Position numbers and translations under genes: made by a program
The notes under the pieces: generated by a model
Databases searched by the model: none
Told to the model about the DNA's origin: nothing
Seen by the model: only the letters and a program-made list of their open reading frames with translations
Source of the DNA: Halioglobus sp.
GTDB lineage: Bacteria > Pseudomonadota > Gammaproteobacteria > Pseudomonadales > Halieaceae
NCBI GenBank assembly: GCA_020443345.1
Contig: JAGRIH010000037.1
Coordinates: 62,001-126,000, forward strand
Direction: 5' to 3'
Length of the DNA: 64,000 nucleotides
In this document: positions 63,037 through 64,000 of the stretch, in pieces
Layout of the letters: each line of letters starts with the position of its first letter
How positions within the stretch are numbered: the first letter of the stretch is position 1

Positions 63037-64000
63037 AAGACACCTGTTGGTGGTGGAAGACGACAAGGGCCTGCAGAGCCAGTTGCGCTGGGCCTTCGAG
63101 AATTTCGATGTCGTCCTCAGCGGCGATCGGGAGGACGCCATCGCACAGTTGCGCCGGGTAGAACCCGGCGTGGTGCTGCTGGATTTGGGGCTGCCCCCCG
63201 ACCCCGGCGGCGTTACCGAGGGCCTGGCCACGCTGCGGGAGATCCTCTCGCTGACACCCGAAACCAAGGTGATCGTGGTGACCGGAGACAACGACCGCGC
63301 CAATGCGGTCCGGGCGATCGGGCTGGGCGCCTACGATTTCTACCAGAAGCCCGTCGACCCGGAAATTCTGGGTCTGATCGTGGAACGCGCCTACCGCGTC
63401 TATGAACTGGAGCTGGAAAACCGGCGCCTGCAGGACTACCAGCAAGCATCTCCCCTGGCCGGCATTATCGCCACCAGCCCGCAAATGCTGGAGGTGTGCC
63501 GCAAAATCGAGAAGGTGGCGCCCACCGACATCACCACCCTGTTACTGGGAGCCAGCGGTACCGGCAAGGAGCGCTTTGCCCAGGCCCTGCACGGGCTCAG
63601 CGGGCGCAGGAACAAGCGCATTGTCGCCATCAACTGCGCCGCCATTCCCGAAAACCTGCTGGAGAGCGAGCTGTTCGGCCACGAAAAAGGCGCCTTTACC
63701 GGCGCCACCCAGCAGAGCATCGGCAAGATTGAATACGCCGACGGTGGCACCCTGTTCCTGGACGAGATCGGCGACCTGCCGCTGGAGTTGCAGGCAAAAC
63801 TGCTGCGCTTCCTGCAGGAGCGCGTGGTGGAGCGCGTCGGTGGACGCAAGGAGATCCCGGTCGATGTGCGCATTATCTGCGCCACCCACCAGAACCTGCC
63901 CGAGCGCATCGCGGACGGGCGCTTTCGCGAGGACCTGTACTACCGGATCAGTGAGATCACCATCGACATCCCGCCGCTCAAAGACCGCGAGGGCGACGCC
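63023..64000 (+). CDS. prsR: Sigma-54-dependent response regulator PrsR (cut by right edge)
   Basis: First 326 codons of an NtrC-type response regulator. Receiver: acidic pair EDD at 12-14, phospho-accepting Asp54 in LLDLGLPPD and Lys109. AAA domain: Walker A LGASGTGKE (175-183), the sigma-54 contact GAFTGA (223-228), Walker B GGTLFLDEIGDLP (241-253) and FREDLYYR. The DNA-binding end is missing. GTG 63023 has AAGGA eight bases upstream and overlaps prsK. It is the natural activator for the -24/-12 promoter of the PEP-CTERM gene at 6.8 kb. Confidence 0.93.
   Translation, partial: MSKSKRHLLVVEDDKGLQSQLRWAFENFDVVLSGDREDAIAQLRRVEPGVVLLDLGLPPDPGGVTEGLATLREILSLTPETKVIVVTGDNDRANAVRAIGLGAYDFYQKPVDPEILGLIVERAYRVYELELENRRLQDYQQASPLAGIIATSPQMLEVCRKIEKVAPTDITTLLLGASGTGKERFAQALHGLSGRRNKRIVAINCAAIPENLLESELFGHEKGAFTGATQQSIGKIEYADGGTLFLDEIGDLPLELQAKLLRFLQERVVERVGGRKEIPVDVRIICATHQNLPERIADGRFREDLYYRISEITIDIPPLKDREGDA

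Overview
The window is a GC-rich proteobacterial chromosome segment, most likely from a marine gammaproteobacterium of the Halieaceae type; that taxonomic guess rests on overall protein flavour, not on a marker gene. It is almost entirely a large exopolysaccharide locus of the exosortase A (XrtA/EpsH) and PEP-CTERM type. I saw no rRNA, tRNA, CRISPR array, insertion sequence or integrase.

Left edge to 15.6 kb: the N-terminus of an RND/MMPL exporter; a convergent nitroreductase and E1/ThiF-like pair; the TPR lipoprotein PrsT; one PEP-CTERM cargo protein with a well-formed sigma-54 promoter and a terminator; a single-chain fusion of the two exosortase-associated hydrolases; an acyl carrier protein; and then a plus-strand run of an asparagine-synthase-like protein without a glutaminase cysteine, a DegT-like PLP enzyme and two CelD/BcsL-type acyltransferases.

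14.4-35 kb: mixed-strand accessory polysaccharide genes. They encode an ATP-grasp protein, a low-molecular-weight phosphatase, two polysaccharide deacetylases, a membrane sugar dehydrogenase with cytochrome c, glycosyltransferases, a PL14-like lyase, a kelch-like protein, a TPR protein, a methyltransferase-phosphotransferase fusion, a heparinase II/III-like protein, a sulfotransferase, a Wzx-type flippase and the exosortase-associated O-ligase.

35-54 kb: the conserved core, a tightly packed minus-strand operon. In transcription order it holds the Wza-like export lipoprotein, chain-length protein, tyrosine autokinase with a (Tyr-Gly)9 tail, beta-barrel outer-membrane protein, WecB, DUF3473 deacetylase, FemAB-like protein, sugar transferase 1, XrtA-EpsI, sugar transferase 2, amidotransferase, two further glycosyltransferases and a CapK-like adenylate-forming enzyme. 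An XrtA-associated ATPase lies just upstream, and a paralogue diverges from it.

55-58.3 kb: a compact HPr-rel-A set. It has a small protein with a twin-arginine-like signal, a PqqD-like chaperone, an HprK-like kinase and a nucleotidyltransferase, preceded by a perfect inverted repeat. This is the best candidate in the window for poorly described biology.

58.3-64 kb: TviB and TviC (UDP-HexNAc dehydrogenase and epimerase), then prsK and prsR, the two-component system whose response regulator has the GAFTGA sigma-54 contact motif. The right edge cuts prsR.

Together these genes make nucleotide sugars (WecB, TviB, TviC), assemble, flip, polymerise and export a decorated polysaccharide, and sort PEP-CTERM proteins through XrtA. 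PrsK/PrsR plausibly switch on the cargo gene through its sigma-54 promoter. No priming sugar-phosphate transferase and no exosortase-associated acyl-CoA ligase or PLP decarboxylase is visible here.
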